Shown: positions 9,939 through 20,037, numbered from the stretch's first letter. The stretch is DNA of 64,000 nt from Terrisporobacter mayombei (GCF_014333445.1 NZ_JACRYU010000005.1:1-64000), one strand, 5' to 3'. Program-made: numbers and translations. Notes: generated by a model not told the origin, from the letters alone.

Positions 9939-12900
9939 ATGAAGGATGTATTATTATATCCTTTGCAAAACTTAAATGAGTATAGGGAAATAATTAGCTA
10001 TATTGAAAATAGCGACGGAGCTGCATTAGTTAATGGATTAATACCAGTGCAGAAATCACATATAGCTTATTCCATATTTAAAGAATTAAAAAGACAAATC
10101 CTTTTTATTGCGAATAGTGATTTAGAAGCTAAAAAGATTTACGAAGATTTAAATTACTATATAAAAGGGAAGGTAGAGTATTTAGGAAGTCAAGAAATTT
10201 ATTTTTATCATTTAGATGCAAAGGACAGAAGTGAAGAAGCAAAAAAATTAAAAACTTTACTTAAATTAGCTAAGGGTGAAAAGATAATAGTAGTGACATC
10301 TGCAGAGGCTATTTTAAGAAAATATATATCAAAACAAGTATTAGTAGATAACATCACTACTTTTAAGGTAGGAGATGTAGTTGATATCGAAAAACTAACT
10401 AATACCCTTATAAATTTAGGATATGAAAGAGTATCAAAAATAGAAGGGTTTGGTCAATTTAGTATAAGAGGTGGAATAATAGATATTTTTTCTTTAGAGT
10501 ACACTAATCCTATTCGTATGGAACTATTTGATGATGAAGTAGATTCTATACGAACTTTTGACGTTTTTTCACAAATGTCTATAGAAAAAATAAAGAAATT
10601 TGTTGTTACTCCGTCAAGAGAATTCATATATCCTGAAGAAATGGATAAAATAGTAAAAAACTTGAAAAAAGATATAAATGCTCACACAGATGAAGATGTT
10701 GTAAGTAATATAGACAAAATATCTAGTAAAACTTATTTTGAAGGAATTGAAAATTATATAGACTATATTTATCCTCAAGAAAATAAAAGTATTTTTACTT
10801 ATCTTAGAGATGATGCAGTAATTTTTACACAAGATATAACAAGACTAAAAGAGAAATGTGAAAATTATTTTGAAGAATTTAAAGAAAATTATAAATTAAA
10901 TCTTGAAAGAGGTCTAGCTCTAAAAAATCAAGGTAAACTGATTTATACTTATAATGATTTGAATTATTTAATAGAAGATAAATCAATAATATTAAATACT
11001 TTATTAGCGAGACAAATTAATGAATTTAATATAAAAAGAATTATTAATTTTGACTCGAGAGAAGTTCCTACCTATAATGGAAAGCTAGAATTATTAGCCG
11101 AAGATTTAAATAGATTAAAATATAATGGCCATAAGGTTGTATTAGTAACAAGTACTTTAGATAGAGCTAAGAAATTAAGTAAGGATTTACTTGAGTATAA
11201 TATAGAGGCTATAGTTTCTAAAACTAGAGATATTGAAATTAAATCTTCACAAATAATAATTATTCCAGGTCATATAAGTAGAGGATTTGAATATAAATCT
11301 ATCAAATTCATGGTTATCACAGATAATGAAATGATAGGTGTTCAAAGAAGAGCTTCCTCAAAGAAGAAAAAGAATAAATCTAAAAATGGAACTAAAATAG
11401 AATCATTTTTAGATCTAAATGTTGGAGACTATGTTGTTCATGAAAATAGTGGTATAGGTAGATATACTGGTATAGAACAAATTGTAGTCAATGGAATAAA
11501 AAAAGATTATATAAAAGTAATTTACCAAGGTGGAGATAATCTTTATGTACCAATAGATCAAATGGATAAGATTCAAAAATATATTGGAGCAGATGTAGAA
11601 AGGGTTAAGTTAAATAAGCTTGGAACTAGTGAATGGAGTAGAGCGAAAGCTAAAGTTAAAAGAGAAATAGAGGATATGACTAAGGATCTTATAGATCTTT
11701 ATGCTAAAAGAGAGAAAGTTAAAGGATTTAAGTTCTCTAAAGATACAGTTTGGCAAAATGAGTTTGAATCCCTTTTCCCTTATGAAGAAACAGATGATCA
11801 ATTAAAGGCTATAAAAGAAACTAAAAAAGATATGGAATCTTCTAAGGTAATGGATAGACTAGTTTGTGGAGATGTTGGATATGGAAAGACAGAAGTAGCA
11901 ATAAGAGCTATATTCAAAGCTTGTATGGATGGAAAGCAAGTAGCTGTTTTAGTACCAACTACAATTCTTGCTCAGCAACACTACAACACTTTTAAGGAAA
12001 GATTTGAAGATTACCCTATAAGGGTAGAAGTATTAAGTAGATTCAAAACTCCTAAACAACAAAAAGATATTATAAATGATGCTAAGAAAGGTTTGGTAGA
12101 TGTATTAATAGGAACTCATAGAATTGTTTCAAAAGATATTAATCTACCTAAACTAGGATTGGTAGTAATAGATGAAGAACAACGTTTTGGAGTTAAACAT
12201 AAAGAATCTCTTAAAAAGATAAAAAATACTGTAGATGTATTAACTTTATCTGCTACCCCAATACCAAGAACTCTTCATATGTCATTAAGTGGTATTAGAG
12301 ATATGAGTGTTATAGAAGATCCTCCCCAAGAAAGACATCCAGTTATAACTTATGTAACAGAAGCTAAGGAAAGTGTTATACAAGATGAGGTTGAAAGAGA
12401 GTTAGCTAGAGGTGGACAGGTATTCTTCGTATATAACAGAGTAGAAGGTATTGAAAAAATGGCTACTATGATACAAAATTTAGTACCTGATGCTAGGGTA
12501 GCAGTAGCCCATGGAAGAATGACAGCAAAAGCACTTGAAAATATTATTTTTGATTTCTTAAACAAAGAGTATGATGTCTTAGTTTGTACTACAATAATCG
12601 AAACGGGTATGGATATATCAAATGCAAATACAATGATAATATATGATGCAGATAAGATGGGACTAGCTCAACTTTATCAGTTAAGAGGAAGAGTTGGAAG
12701 AAGTTCAAGACAAGGATATGCTTATTTAATGTATGAAAAAGATAAAGTTTTAAGCGAAGTTGCAGAAAAAAGATTGAAAGCTATTAAAGAATTCACTGAG
12801 TTTGGATCTGGATTCAAAATAGCCATGAGAGATTTAGAAATTAGAGGGGCAGGTAATATACTAGGCTCTCAACAACATGGACATATGGCTGTTATAGGAT

Positions 12901-13331
12901 ATGATTTATATGTAAAAATGTTAAATGATGCTATAAGGAAAGTTAAGGGTGAGCCTATAATAGAAGAGGTAGATGTGGAAATCGACTTAAGTGTAAATGC
13001 GTATATACCTGATTATTATATTGATGATGAATTAATAAAATTAGAAATGTATAAGAAGATTGCGTGTATAGAAACTAAAGAAGACCTATCTGATGTGCAA
13101 GAAGAATTAGAAGATAGATTTTCTGATATACCTAAGCCTGTCGAGACTTTATTAAATATTGCTTATATTAAGTCTATGTGTAAAAAGCTTAAAATCGAAA
13201 AAGTAAGACAAATTAAGAATGAAATAATTCTAGCTCCTGTAACTAGATACAAAACTAAAGAAACATTAGGTCACAAAATAGTTAAAGAATTAGAAGAATT
13301 ATTAGAAAAAATGTGTAGTATCAATAATTAA
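9939..13331 (+). CDS. mfd: Transcription-repair coupling factor Mfd
   Basis: DNA translocase that displaces stalled RNA polymerase and recruits UvrA. The 1130-residue protein has the full domain order: UvrB-like N-terminal module, RNA-polymerase-interacting CarD-like domain around residues 490-560 (DYVVHENSGIGRY), RecG-type helicase domains with Walker A DVGYGKTE (about 645) and DEEQ box (about 745), and a C-terminal regulatory domain with the LEMYKKIA segment. The start has AGGAGGG upstream. It lies between pth and a foldase lipoprotein gene in one apparent operon. Confidence 0.97.
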   Translation: MKDVLLYPLQNLNEYREIISYIENSDGAALVNGLIPVQKSHIAYSIFKELKRQILFIANSDLEAKKIYEDLNYYIKGKVEYLGSQEIYFYHLDAKDRSEEAKKLKTLLKLAKGEKIIVVTSAEAILRKYISKQVLVDNITTFKVGDVVDIEKLTNTLINLGYERVSKIEGFGQFSIRGGIIDIFSLEYTNPIRMELFDDEVDSIRTFDVFSQMSIEKIKKFVVTPSREFIYPEEMDKIVKNLKKDINAHTDEDVVSNIDKISSKTYFEGIENYIDYIYPQENKSIFTYLRDDAVIFTQDITRLKEKCENYFEEFKENYKLNLERGLALKNQGKLIYTYNDLNYLIEDKSIILNTLLARQINEFNIKRIINFDSREVPTYNGKLELLAEDLNRLKYNGHKVVLVTSTLDRAKKLSKDLLEYNIEAIVSKTRDIEIKSSQIIIIPGHISRGFEYKSIKFMVITDNEMIGVQRRASSKKKKNKSKNGTKIESFLDLNVGDYVVHENSGIGRYTGIEQIVVNGIKKDYIKVIYQGGDNLYVPIDQMDKIQKYIGADVERVKLNKLGTSEWSRAKAKVKREIEDMTKDLIDLYAKREKVKGFKFSKDTVWQNEFESLFPYEETDDQLKAIKETKKDMESSKVMDRLVCGDVGYGKTEVAIRAIFKACMDGKQVAVLVPTTILAQQHYNTFKERFEDYPIRVEVLSRFKTPKQQKDIINDAKKGLVDVLIGTHRIVSKDINLPKLGLVVIDEEQRFGVKHKESLKKIKNTVDVLTLSATPIPRTLHMSLSGIRDMSVIEDPPQERHPVITYVTEAKESVIQDEVERELARGGQVFFVYNRVEGIEKMATMIQNLVPDARVAVAHGRMTAKALENIIFDFLNKEYDVLVCTTIIETGMDISNANTMIIYDADKMGLAQLYQLRGRVGRSSRQGYAYLMYEKDKVLSEVAEKRLKAIKEFTEFGSGFKIAMRDLEIRGAGNILGSQQHGHMAVIGYDLYVKMLNDAIRKVKGEPIIEEVDVEIDLSVNAYIPDYYIDDELIKLEMYKKIACIETKEDLSDVQEELEDRFSDIPKPVETLLNIAYIKSMCKKLKIEKVRQIKNEIILAPVTRYKTKETLGHKIVKELEELLEKMCSINN

Positions 13332-13346
13332 TTTAAGAGGTGTTTT

Positions 13347-14345
13347 ATGAAGAAAATATTATCTTTAATTCTATCATTGATAATAACAGTATCGTTGGTA
13401 GGATGTAGTTCAAATAAGGCAGTAGCTACTGTAAATGGTGAAAATATTACTTTAGGAAATTACGAAAAAGTATTAGCCTTAAATAAATCTTTTATGGAAC
13501 AAAATTACGGTTATAGTAATGAAATTTGGTCAACAGAAATGGAAAAAGGAAAAACTTATGAAGACGTACTAAAAGATACAGTTTTAGAATCAATGGCTAT
13601 TTCAGAAGTTATATATCAAGAAGCTAAAAAGCAAGGGATTGAACCTACTAAAGATGAAGTTCAAAAAGAAATAAATAATTTCAAAGAGAAAATAAAAAAT
13701 AATGAACAATATAAAAAAGATAATAAAGAAATGGGAATAAATGATAAGTTTTTAGAGTTTCAATACTCTAGAGAATTAGCTAATAAGAATCTACAAAATA
13801 AATTCATCAAAGATTCAAATATAAGTGATAAAGAAATGAAAAAATATTATGATGAAAACAAAGATGATTTTTATATAGATACAGTTACAGCATCTCATAT
13901 ATTATTAAAAACTCAAGATGATGAAGGTAAAGATTTATCAGAAGAAAAGAAAAAAGAAGTCAAGAAAAAAGCAGAAGAGGTACTGGCTAAAGCTAAGAAG
14001 GGAGAAGATTTTGCTAAATTAGCTAACAAATACTCACAAGATCCTGGTTCAGCGGAAAATGGTGGAGAATTAGGTACATTTGGTAGAGGTGAAATGGTAT
14101 CAGAATTTGAAGATGCAGCATTTGATATGAAACCAGGTGAAATTTCTGAGTTAGTAGAAAGTTCATTTGGATATCATATAATAAAAGTATCTGATAGAGT
14201 TGACAAGCAAGGAACATTTGATGAAGTAAAGGATGAAATAAAGAATATCTTAGTTAGTGATAAATATAATCAATATATTGAAAAATTAAGAAATGATTCA
14301 AAGATAGAAAATAAAGAAGATATTGTAAAGTCTGCTAAATTTTAA
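13347..14345 (+). CDS. prsA: Extracellular foldase lipoprotein, PpiC-type peptidyl-prolyl isomerase
   Basis: Membrane-anchored peptidyl-prolyl isomerase that helps fold exported proteins at the outer face of the membrane. The N-terminus is a lipoprotein signal ending in the lipobox SLVGC with the lipidated cysteine at 20. A parvulin domain covers about 180-280, with ASHILLKT and [15 protein letters not shown] segments, flanked by charged SurA_N-like helical regions. It sits in the pth-mfd-spoVT series, the place of some clostridial prsA genes. Which of several PrsA/SurA-like paralogues it is cannot be settled from sequence. Confidence 0.9.
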   Translation: MKKILSLILSLIITVSLVGCSSNKAVATVNGENITLGNYEKVLALNKSFMEQNYGYSNEIWSTEMEKGKTYEDVLKDTVLESMAISEVIYQEAKKQGIEPTKDEVQKEINNFKEKIKNNEQYKKDNKEMGINDKFLEFQYSRELANKNLQNKFIKDSNISDKEMKKYYDENKDDFYIDTVTASHILLKTQDDEGKDLSEEKKKEVKKKAEEVLAKAKKGEDFAKLANKYSQDPGSAENGGELGTFGRGEMVSEFEDAAFDMKPGEISELVESSFGYHIIKVSDRVDKQGTFDEVKDEIKNILVSDKYNQYIEKLRNDSKIENKEDIVKSAKF

Positions 14346-14351
14346 TATAAT

Positions 14352-14384
14352 AAGCTGTGTCCAATTTAGGATATAGCTTTTTTT
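14352..14384 (+). terminator. Intrinsic terminator after prsA-like gene
   Basis: An 11-base-pair stem with two G-T pairs (14352-14362 with 14369-14379) and a six-base loop, then T7. Confidence 0.85.
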
Positions 14385-14452
14385 GTATATTTTTCTTGTC
14401 AATGGTAAAAATATATACATATAAAGACAGTAATGGAGGGATTAATAAATAA

Positions 14453-14992
14453 ATGAGAGCTACAGGAATAGTTAGAAGAATAGACGACCTAGGAAGAGTT
14501 GTGATTCCTAAAGAAATAAGAAAAACTCTTAGAATAAGAGAAGGAGATCCTTTAGAAATATTTACAGCTAAAGACGGAGAAGTAATCTTAAAGAAATACT
14601 CTCCAATAGGAGAATTAAATGAATTCTCTCAAGAATATGCAGAAACATTAGGTGAAATACTAGGACAAGGAATCGTTGTAACAGATTTAGATTCTATAAT
14701 AGCTGTATCAAAATTACCTAAAAAAGAGTATAAAGAAAAAAGTATAAGTAATGAACTAGAACAATTAATTGAAAATAGAGTAGTTAAGCATGCTAAAGAT
14801 AATAAAATGATACCATTATACAAAGACGATTCTACTCCATATAGCGGTCAAATAGTTATGCCAATAATAAGTGACTCAGGAGACTGTATAGGTTCAATTT
14901 CGATAGTTACTAAAGAAAACGAAGTTTTCTCTGAAGACATAGAAAAAATCTTAAAAATAGCAGCTAGCTTTTTAGGAAAACAAGTTCAATAA
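14453..14992 (+). CDS. spoVT: Stage V sporulation protein T
   Basis: Forespore transcription regulator that tunes the late sigma-G regulon. The 179 residues comprise an N-terminal AbrB-type swapped-hairpin DNA-binding domain (MRATGIVRRIDDLGRVVIPK at the start) and a C-terminal GAF-like domain (about 55-178). The ATG is preceded by ATGGAGGG at a rather long distance. Gene order mfd-prsA-spoVT-spoVB matches the Bacillus mfd-spoVT-yabM block. A GC-rich hairpin follows. Confidence 0.96.
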   Translation: MRATGIVRRIDDLGRVVIPKEIRKTLRIREGDPLEIFTAKDGEVILKKYSPIGELNEFSQEYAETLGEILGQGIVVTDLDSIIAVSKLPKKEYKEKSISNELEQLIENRVVKHAKDNKMIPLYKDDSTPYSGQIVMPIISDSGDCIGSISIVTKENEVFSEDIEKILKIAASFLGKQVQ

Positions 14993-15001
14993 ATGATTAT
15001 T

Positions 15002-15030
15002 AGGCCCTTCAAAAGAGGGCCTTTAATATT
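15002..15030 (+). terminator. Hairpin terminator after spoVT
   Basis: AGGCCCT (15002-15008) pairs with AGGGCCT (15016-15022), followed by a short, A-interrupted T tract. Confidence 0.65.
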
Positions 15031-15136
15031 TACATAAATTTATTAAAAAAAATTAAAAAATGCTAAATTGTTGAATATACTATTAAATATATGTTATATT
15101 AAAATTTGTTACAGAATTAAATGGAGGTATGTTGTT

Positions 15137-16750
15137 ATGAGCAATAACACGAATAAAGAATCGTTTTTAAAAGGTGCTCTTGTACTTGGATTAGCAGGTA
15201 TAATCACTAAGATAATGGGTGCCTTTTTTAGAATTCCTCTTGGGAACTTAATTGGATCGGAAGGTATGGGTTATTATCAAGTTGTATATCCTGTATATAC
15301 TTTATTTTTAACTTTAGCAACGGCAGGATTCCCTACAGCACTTGCAAAATTAGTTTCAGAGCAGAGAGCAGTGGGAGATTTTGGGGGAGCAAATAAAACT
15401 TTTAAAATATCATATACAGTGCTATTTATCACTGGATTAATATCATTCTCAATATTTTTCTTTGGTGCAGATTTTATATCTAATACTATACTAGATAATA
15501 GTGGAGTTTATTCTGCTATGATAGCTATATCTCCTGCATTATTATTTGTACCATTAATGTCTTCTTATAGAGGGTATTTCCAGGGAAGAAGAGAAATGTC
15601 AAAAATAGCTACATCTCAAGTAATAGAGCAATTCTTTAGAGTTGTTTTAGGGCTTATGTTAGCTAACTTCTTAATGAAAAATTATGGACCGCAACTAGGA
15701 GCAGCAGGGGCAGTCCTTGGAGCAGCAATAGGTGGTTTTGCATCAGCAGCATTTTTAATTTACATATATTTAAAAGATAGTAGAGTTAGAAAAGCTGAAA
15801 TAGCTAAAAGTAAACATATAAAAGTAGAGAGTAGTTCTAAAATATTAAAAAGACTTTTATATGTTGCAATACCAATAACTATAGGAGCTTGTGTAATGCC
15901 TTTAGTAAATATGGTAGATAGTGTTATAGTAGTTAGAAGGCTTACAGAAGCTGGTTATAGTATTGAGGAAGCTAACTCATTATTAGGACAATTATCAGGG
16001 ATGGCAATAGCTACAGTTAACTTGCCAATAGTTATAGATCAAGCTATAGGTATGAGTTTAGTACCTGCTATATCAGAGGCTTATGCACTTAAGCAAATGA
16101 AGGTTGTAAGGAAAGAAGCTAGAACAGGAATAAAGACTATTTTATTAGTAGTTTTACCATGTGCATTTGGATTAGCAGCACTAGCAAGCCCGATAATGAA
16201 ATTACTATATCCTAGTGAGCCACCAGCGTTGGGAACAATGTTATTTACAGTAGCACCTTGTGCAATATTCTTAGGTTTAATTTATGCACAAAATGGTATA
16301 CTACAAGGTATGGGCAAACCTATGATACCAGTTATAGCATTAGCTATAGGTATGATATTTAAAGTTGTTATAAGTTATACTTTAACAGGTATATATTCAA
16401 TTAATGTTATAGGTTCTGGTTTAGGAACTTTAGCAGCATATGTAGTAGCATCTTTAATAGAATTTATTTACATAAAGAAACATTTAAAATTAAAATTACC
16501 AGCAAGAGAGTTTTTAATAAAACCATTAATAACAGTAATGACTATGTTTATAGTTGTTAAATTAAGTTATGGCCTAATTGTTGGAATTTTAGGAAACTCT
16601 TTGGCAACGTTAATATCTATAGCTATAGGTGGGGTTGTTTACGCATTAGTATTATTAGGAATAGGTGGAATTAGAAAAGACGAAATTTTAACTTTACCAA
16701 AAGGTGAAAAAATATATAGAATTTTAAATAAGCTTAAGCTTATGAAATAG
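15137..16750 (+). CDS. spoVB: Stage V sporulation protein B-type MOP flippase
   Basis: Polytopic membrane protein of the MOP/MATE-like polysaccharide exporter superfamily. SpoVB relatives act in spore cortex synthesis, probably by moving lipid-linked wall precursors. About 14 hydrophobic segments are spread over 537 residues, with the family opening KGALVLGLAGIITKIMGAFF. The frame is open to a further ATG 69 bases upstream, but the ATG at 15137 has GGAGG nine bases ahead and is preferred. The position corresponds to B. subtilis yabM, so this could be that paralogue instead of true SpoVB. Confidence 0.88.
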   Translation: MSNNTNKESFLKGALVLGLAGIITKIMGAFFRIPLGNLIGSEGMGYYQVVYPVYTLFLTLATAGFPTALAKLVSEQRAVGDFGGANKTFKISYTVLFITGLISFSIFFFGADFISNTILDNSGVYSAMIAISPALLFVPLMSSYRGYFQGRREMSKIATSQVIEQFFRVVLGLMLANFLMKNYGPQLGAAGAVLGAAIGGFASAAFLIYIYLKDSRVRKAEIAKSKHIKVESSSKILKRLLYVAIPITIGACVMPLVNMVDSVIVVRRLTEAGYSIEEANSLLGQLSGMAIATVNLPIVIDQAIGMSLVPAISEAYALKQMKVVRKEARTGIKTILLVVLPCAFGLAALASPIMKLLYPSEPPALGTMLFTVAPCAIFLGLIYAQNGILQGMGKPMIPVIALAIGMIFKVVISYTLTGIYSINVIGSGLGTLAAYVVASLIEFIYIKKHLKLKLPAREFLIKPLITVMTMFIVVKLSYGLIVGILGNSLATLISIAIGGVVYALVLLGIGGIRKDEILTLPKGEKIYRILNKLKLMK

Positions 16751-16763
16751 AAATATTAAATAA

Positions 16764-16802
16764 AGGGGATAAGGTTTATAAATATATATAATCTTATCCC
16801 TT
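16764..16802 (+). terminator. Hairpin between spoVB and yabN, weak terminator
   Basis: GGGATAAG (16766-16773) pairs with CTTATCCC (16793-16800) around a 19-base loop. There is almost no T tract, so partial read-through into yabN is likely. Confidence 0.4.
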
Positions 16803-16821
16803 AAATATAGGAGATAAAAAA

Positions 16822-18270
16822 ATGGGAAAAATATCTATTGTAGGACTAGGTCCTGGAGATTATTCTTTAATTAGCCAAGGTGCATTAGATGCTTTAAGTA
16901 GTAGTTCAAACATTTATTTAAGAACTAAGAAACATCCAACTGTGAATCAGTTAGAAGAAAAGATTAAATATACATCATTAGATTATTTTTATGAAAATGA
17001 AGAGAAATTTGAAGATGTATATGGAAAAATTTCTAAATTCATAATAGATAAGGGTAAAAGTGAAGAGCTGGTATATGCTGTTCCAGGTCATCCTAGGGTT
17101 GCAGAAAAGACAGTAAGTATAATAGAGGCTTTAGCTAAGGAAAACAATATAGAGCTTAATATAATACCGTCTATGAGCTTTGTAGACGCAATGTATAACT
17201 ACATAGGTGTAGATCCAGCGGAAGGATTTAAATTATTAGATGCTTTTGAGTTAGAAGAAGCGTATATTGATACAAGCAGTAATACAATAATAACTCAAAT
17301 ATATGATCATTTTATAGCATCTAATGTTAAATTAAAATTAATGGAACATTATGATGATGAACAAGAAATATGTATAGTAAATGGAGCAGGAATTAAAGAA
17401 TTAGAAAGTAAGACATATGTAAAACTTTATGAGTTAGATAGGAAACCAGAATTATTTAGTTATTTGACGAGTTTATATATACCCAAAAGTACTAAAAAGT
17501 TATATAATACAGTGCATGATTTACAAAATATAATGAGAAAATTAAGAAGTCCACAAGGGTGTGAATGGGATATTAAACAAACTCATGAGTCACTAAAAAA
17601 ATATCTTATTGAAGAAGCTTATGAAGTAGCTCAATCAATTGATAATGATGATATCGATGAATTAATAGAAGAATTAGGAGATGTGCTTTTACAAGTTATT
17701 TTCCATTGTCAAATAGGAGAGGAAGAAGGATACTTTAACTTAGGAGATGTTTCAAGTAGTATTTGTAATAAATTAATACATAGACATCCTCATGTTTTTA
17801 AAAATATTGATATAGATATGAATAAATTTGATAAAACATGGGAAGATTTGAAAAAGGAGGAAAAAGGGCAAACCACAGTTACTGAAGGGTTACAACTAAT
17901 TCCTCAATTTTTGCCAGCTCTTACTAAAGCAGAAAAAATACAACATAAGGCAGCATTGGTAGGGTTTGACTGGAATAATATTGACGATGTTTGTAAAAAA
18001 GTTGAAGAAGAATATAAAGAACTACTTGACGAATGTAAATCAAGGAATATAAAATACATAAAGGAAGAGTTAGGCGATTTATTATTTTCAATAGTAAATT
18101 TGGCAAGATTTTTACAAGTTGATCCTGAAGAAGCATTAAACCTAACTAGTAAAAAATTTATCAAAAGATTTAAATTTATAGAGGATAATGCTATACAAAT
18201 GAATAAGACATTAGAAGATATGACATTAGAGGAAATGGATAAACTTTGGGAAAAGGCTAAATTTCAATAA
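16822..18270 (+). CDS. yabN: YabN: tetrapyrrole methylase-like plus MazG NTP pyrophosphohydrolase
   Basis: Fusion of an N-terminal SAM-dependent tetrapyrrole-methylase-type domain (about 1-215, starting with ISIVGLGPGDYSL) and a C-terminal MazG nucleotide pyrophosphohydrolase region. The MazG part contains two related units. The first, after GCEWDIKQTHESL, has metal-binding acidic helices EEAYEVAQ and EELGDVLLQ; the second is near residue 400, with EELGDLLFS. The MazG activity would hydrolyse non-canonical NTPs; the role of the methylase domain is unknown. The length of 482 matches the Bacillus homologue, in the same gene neighbourhood. Confidence 0.93.
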   Translation: MGKISIVGLGPGDYSLISQGALDALSSSSNIYLRTKKHPTVNQLEEKIKYTSLDYFYENEEKFEDVYGKISKFIIDKGKSEELVYAVPGHPRVAEKTVSIIEALAKENNIELNIIPSMSFVDAMYNYIGVDPAEGFKLLDAFELEEAYIDTSSNTIITQIYDHFIASNVKLKLMEHYDDEQEICIVNGAGIKELESKTYVKLYELDRKPELFSYLTSLYIPKSTKKLYNTVHDLQNIMRKLRSPQGCEWDIKQTHESLKKYLIEEAYEVAQSIDNDDIDELIEELGDVLLQVIFHCQIGEEEGYFNLGDVSSSICNKLIHRHPHVFKNIDIDMNKFDKTWEDLKKEEKGQTTVTEGLQLIPQFLPALTKAEKIQHKAALVGFDWNNIDDVCKKVEEEYKELLDECKSRNIKYIKEELGDLLFSIVNLARFLQVDPEEALNLTSKKFIKRFKFIEDNAIQMNKTLEDMTLEEMDKLWEKAKFQ

Positions 18271-18348
18271 ATAATAGAAGGAAATTTTATTAATATATAG
18301 AACTTAGAAAAAGAGTTTTATATGAACACATTTTAGGAGGTAAGAATA

Positions 18349-18633
18349 ATGAATAAAGCTGAATTAGTATCAAAAATGGCAGAAAAAAGTGAATTAGAAT
18401 TAACTAAAAAACAAATAGAAGATGCATTAAATGCATTCATGGGTTCTGTAGAAGAAGCATTAGTTAATGGAGAAAAAGTTCAATTAGTAGGTTTCGGAAC
18501 TTTTGAAACTAGAGAAAGAGCTGCTAGACAAGGAAGAAATCCAAGAGACCCACAACAAGTTATAAATATACCAGCTTCTAAAGCTCCAGTATTCAAAGCT
18601 GGAAAAGTTTTAAAAGAAGCTATAAACAAATAA
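18349..18633 (+). CDS. hup: DNA-binding protein HU
   Basis: Histone-like nucleoid protein that bends and compacts DNA as a dimer. 94 residues: it opens MNKAELVSKMAEKS and has the conserved GFGTFETRERAARQGRNP beta-arm segment (about 47-64) and a C-terminal APVFKAGK. AGGAGG lies before the ATG. HU sits between yabN and rqcP, as in many Clostridia. An intrinsic terminator follows at once, so it can be expressed on its own at a high level. Confidence 0.97.
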   Translation: MNKAELVSKMAEKSELELTKKQIEDALNAFMGSVEEALVNGEKVQLVGFGTFETRERAARQGRNPRDPQQVINIPASKAPVFKAGKVLKEAINK

Positions 18634-18658
18634 GAATATAATACATTAATAAATAGAT

Positions 18659-18684
18659 AAAAGTGTGGGACTTCCACACTTTTT
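18659..18684 (+). terminator. Intrinsic terminator of hup
   Basis: AAAAGTGTGG (18659-18668) pairs with CCACACTTTT (18674-18683) around five bases; the T tract overlaps the stem end. Confidence 0.85.
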
Positions 18685-18704
18685 CTGTATATTAGGGAGG
18701 TATC

Positions 18705-18947
18705 ATGAGACTAGATAAGTTTTTAAAAGTATCAAGGATAATAAAAAGAAGAACAGTAGCAAAAGAAGCTTGTGACAAAGGTATAGTTACTATAAATGGG
18801 AAACTAGCTAAGTCATCTTCTGAAGTTAAGATAGGTGATATCTTAGAAGTAACATTTGGAGAAAAAAAGATGAAATTTAAAATAACTGAAATAAAAGAAC
18901 ATGTTCTTAAAGCAGATGCAAAGGAAATGTATGAGATAATAGAATAA
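18705..18947 (+). CDS. rqcP: S4-domain RNA-binding protein RqcP (YabO)
   Basis: An 80-residue single S4 domain protein: MRLDKFLKVSRIIKRRT at the start, then ACDKGIVTINGK. This matches B. subtilis YabO/RqcP, which works with RqcH on stalled 50S subunits to add C-terminal alanine tails in ribosome quality control. E. coli Hsp15 is a relative. The gene lies in its usual place ahead of yabP. RqcH is not in this window. Confidence 0.9.
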   Translation: MRLDKFLKVSRIIKRRTVAKEACDKGIVTINGKLAKSSSEVKIGDILEVTFGEKKMKFKITEIKEHVLKADAKEMYEIIE

Positions 18948-19003
18948 TATTTATATAACCTCAGTATATTATATTAGGAGTAATTTATATATACTGGGGG
19001 GAT

Positions 19004-19261
19004 ATGATGGAACATAGTATAAGTTTAAAAGAAAGATCAAGCCTAGTTATATCAGGTGTAGATCATATATATTCTTTTAATGATAAGAGAGTGGAACTTT
19101 TAACATCTGCAGGACGATTAATTGTAGAGGGTGAGAGTTTGGATATGAGTAAGCTTAACTTAGAAGAAAGTATAATTAGTGTAGAAGGAACAGTGAATTC
19201 TTTAAATTATGTAAAGGCTAAAAAACCTGAGGAAAAATTCTTGAAAAAGGTATTTAAATAA
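19004..19261 (+). CDS. yabP: Spore protein YabP
   Basis: An 85-residue member of the YabP/YqfC family. Bacillus YabP is made in the mother cell and needed for normal sporulation. Recognised from the opening HSISLKERSSLVISGVDHI and the VEGTVNSLNY motif. Two ATG codons are adjacent; GGGGGG four bases before the first serves either. It is two bases ahead of yabQ and the pair is probably translated together. The biochemical role of the family is unknown. Confidence 0.92.
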   Translation: MMEHSISLKERSSLVISGVDHIYSFNDKRVELLTSAGRLIVEGESLDMSKLNLEESIISVEGTVNSLNYVKAKKPEEKFLKKVFK

Positions 19262-19263
19262 GT

Positions 19264-19740
19264 ATGGGATTTTTCATAGAAGATATAAACATATTTTATC
19301 TAACTCTTTATGGTGGAATAGCAATAGGACTACTATTTGATTTTTATAGGTCTTTAAGAAGAAATTTTAAAGTAGTAAGAAAAGTATCCTTTTTATTTGA
19401 TTTGATATTTTGGTTGTTAATAACTGGGGTTATATTTACAACCATAAATGCTTTAGAAAAATTTGATTTAAGATACTATCATTTTGTAGCCTTATTTTTA
19501 GGTTTTGTTTTATATTACTACACTATAAGTAAATATGTTTTTATGATATTCAATAAAATAATTTCTTTTGTTACAAGCTTATTCAAAAAAACTGTACATT
19601 ACATAGTCAGTTTTTTAAACAATTTGTATTACATTATTATCTATTCAATACACCTTATATTTGATATTATTTTTTATATACCAAGCATATTTTTATCCAG
19701 CAAAAGAAAAAGAAAAAATAAAAAGGGTGTAGGGATATGA
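19264..19740 (+). CDS. yabQ: Spore cortex protein YabQ
   Basis: Polytopic membrane protein. In B. subtilis YabQ sits in the outer forespore membrane and is required for cortex formation. 158 residues with about four hydrophobic segments and a basic tail. The opening FYLTLYGGIAIGLLFDFYR is typical of YabQ. It has only a weak ribosome binding site, within the end of yabP, and its stop overlaps the divIC start (ATGA), so translational coupling is likely on both sides. Confidence 0.92.
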   Translation: MGFFIEDINIFYLTLYGGIAIGLLFDFYRSLRRNFKVVRKVSFLFDLIFWLLITGVIFTTINALEKFDLRYYHFVALFLGFVLYYYTISKYVFMIFNKIISFVTSLFKKTVHYIVSFLNNLYYIIIYSIHLIFDIIFYIPSIFLSSKRKRKNKKGVGI

Positions 19741-20024
19741 AAATATTAAAAAGATTTTTACCACAATCAATAGTCGTTGGCTTATTTGTATTTTTTTTAG
19801 TGTTTAGTATCATAACAGGTTTTATATTTCAAATAGGAAAATTAAGAGATTATAAGGCCGAAATAACACAAATTAACAATCAGATAGAAGATACTAAAGA
19901 GGAAATAAGTAGGTTGGAAAAATTATGTAATAAGAATGACTTGGAAGAAGTTGCGAGAGATCAGCTTGGAATGATTAAGCCTAATGAAATAATATATGTA
20001 GATTCGAGTGAAAGAGATAACTAA
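19737..20024 (+). CDS. divIC: Septum formation initiator DivIC/FtsB-like
   Basis: Bitopic division protein of the FtsL-DivIB-DivIC complex that controls septal wall synthesis. 95 residues: short cytoplasmic basic N-terminus, one transmembrane helix (about 12-34), an extracellular coiled coil (about 36-65) and the conserved DLEEVARDQLGMIKPNE segment. The start overlaps the yabQ stop by four bases. Its stop codon lies in the loop of the terminator that follows, so the last codons form the stem. Confidence 0.93.
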   Translation: MKILKRFLPQSIVVGLFVFFLVFSIITGFIFQIGKLRDYKAEITQINNQIEDTKEEISRLEKLCNKNDLEEVARDQLGMIKPNEIIYVDSSERDN

Positions 20025-20037
20025 GTTATCTCTTTTT
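20011..20037 (+). terminator. Terminator overlapping the divIC stop
   Basis: AAAGAGATAAC (20011-20021) pairs perfectly with GTTATCTCTTT (20025-20035). The three-base loop is the TAA stop codon of divIC. Confidence 0.85.

Noticed and set aside
15068-15136. N-terminal extension of the SpoVB-type protein
   Set aside because: The in-frame upstream ATG lacks a ribosome binding site, and the ATG at 15137 has a good one.
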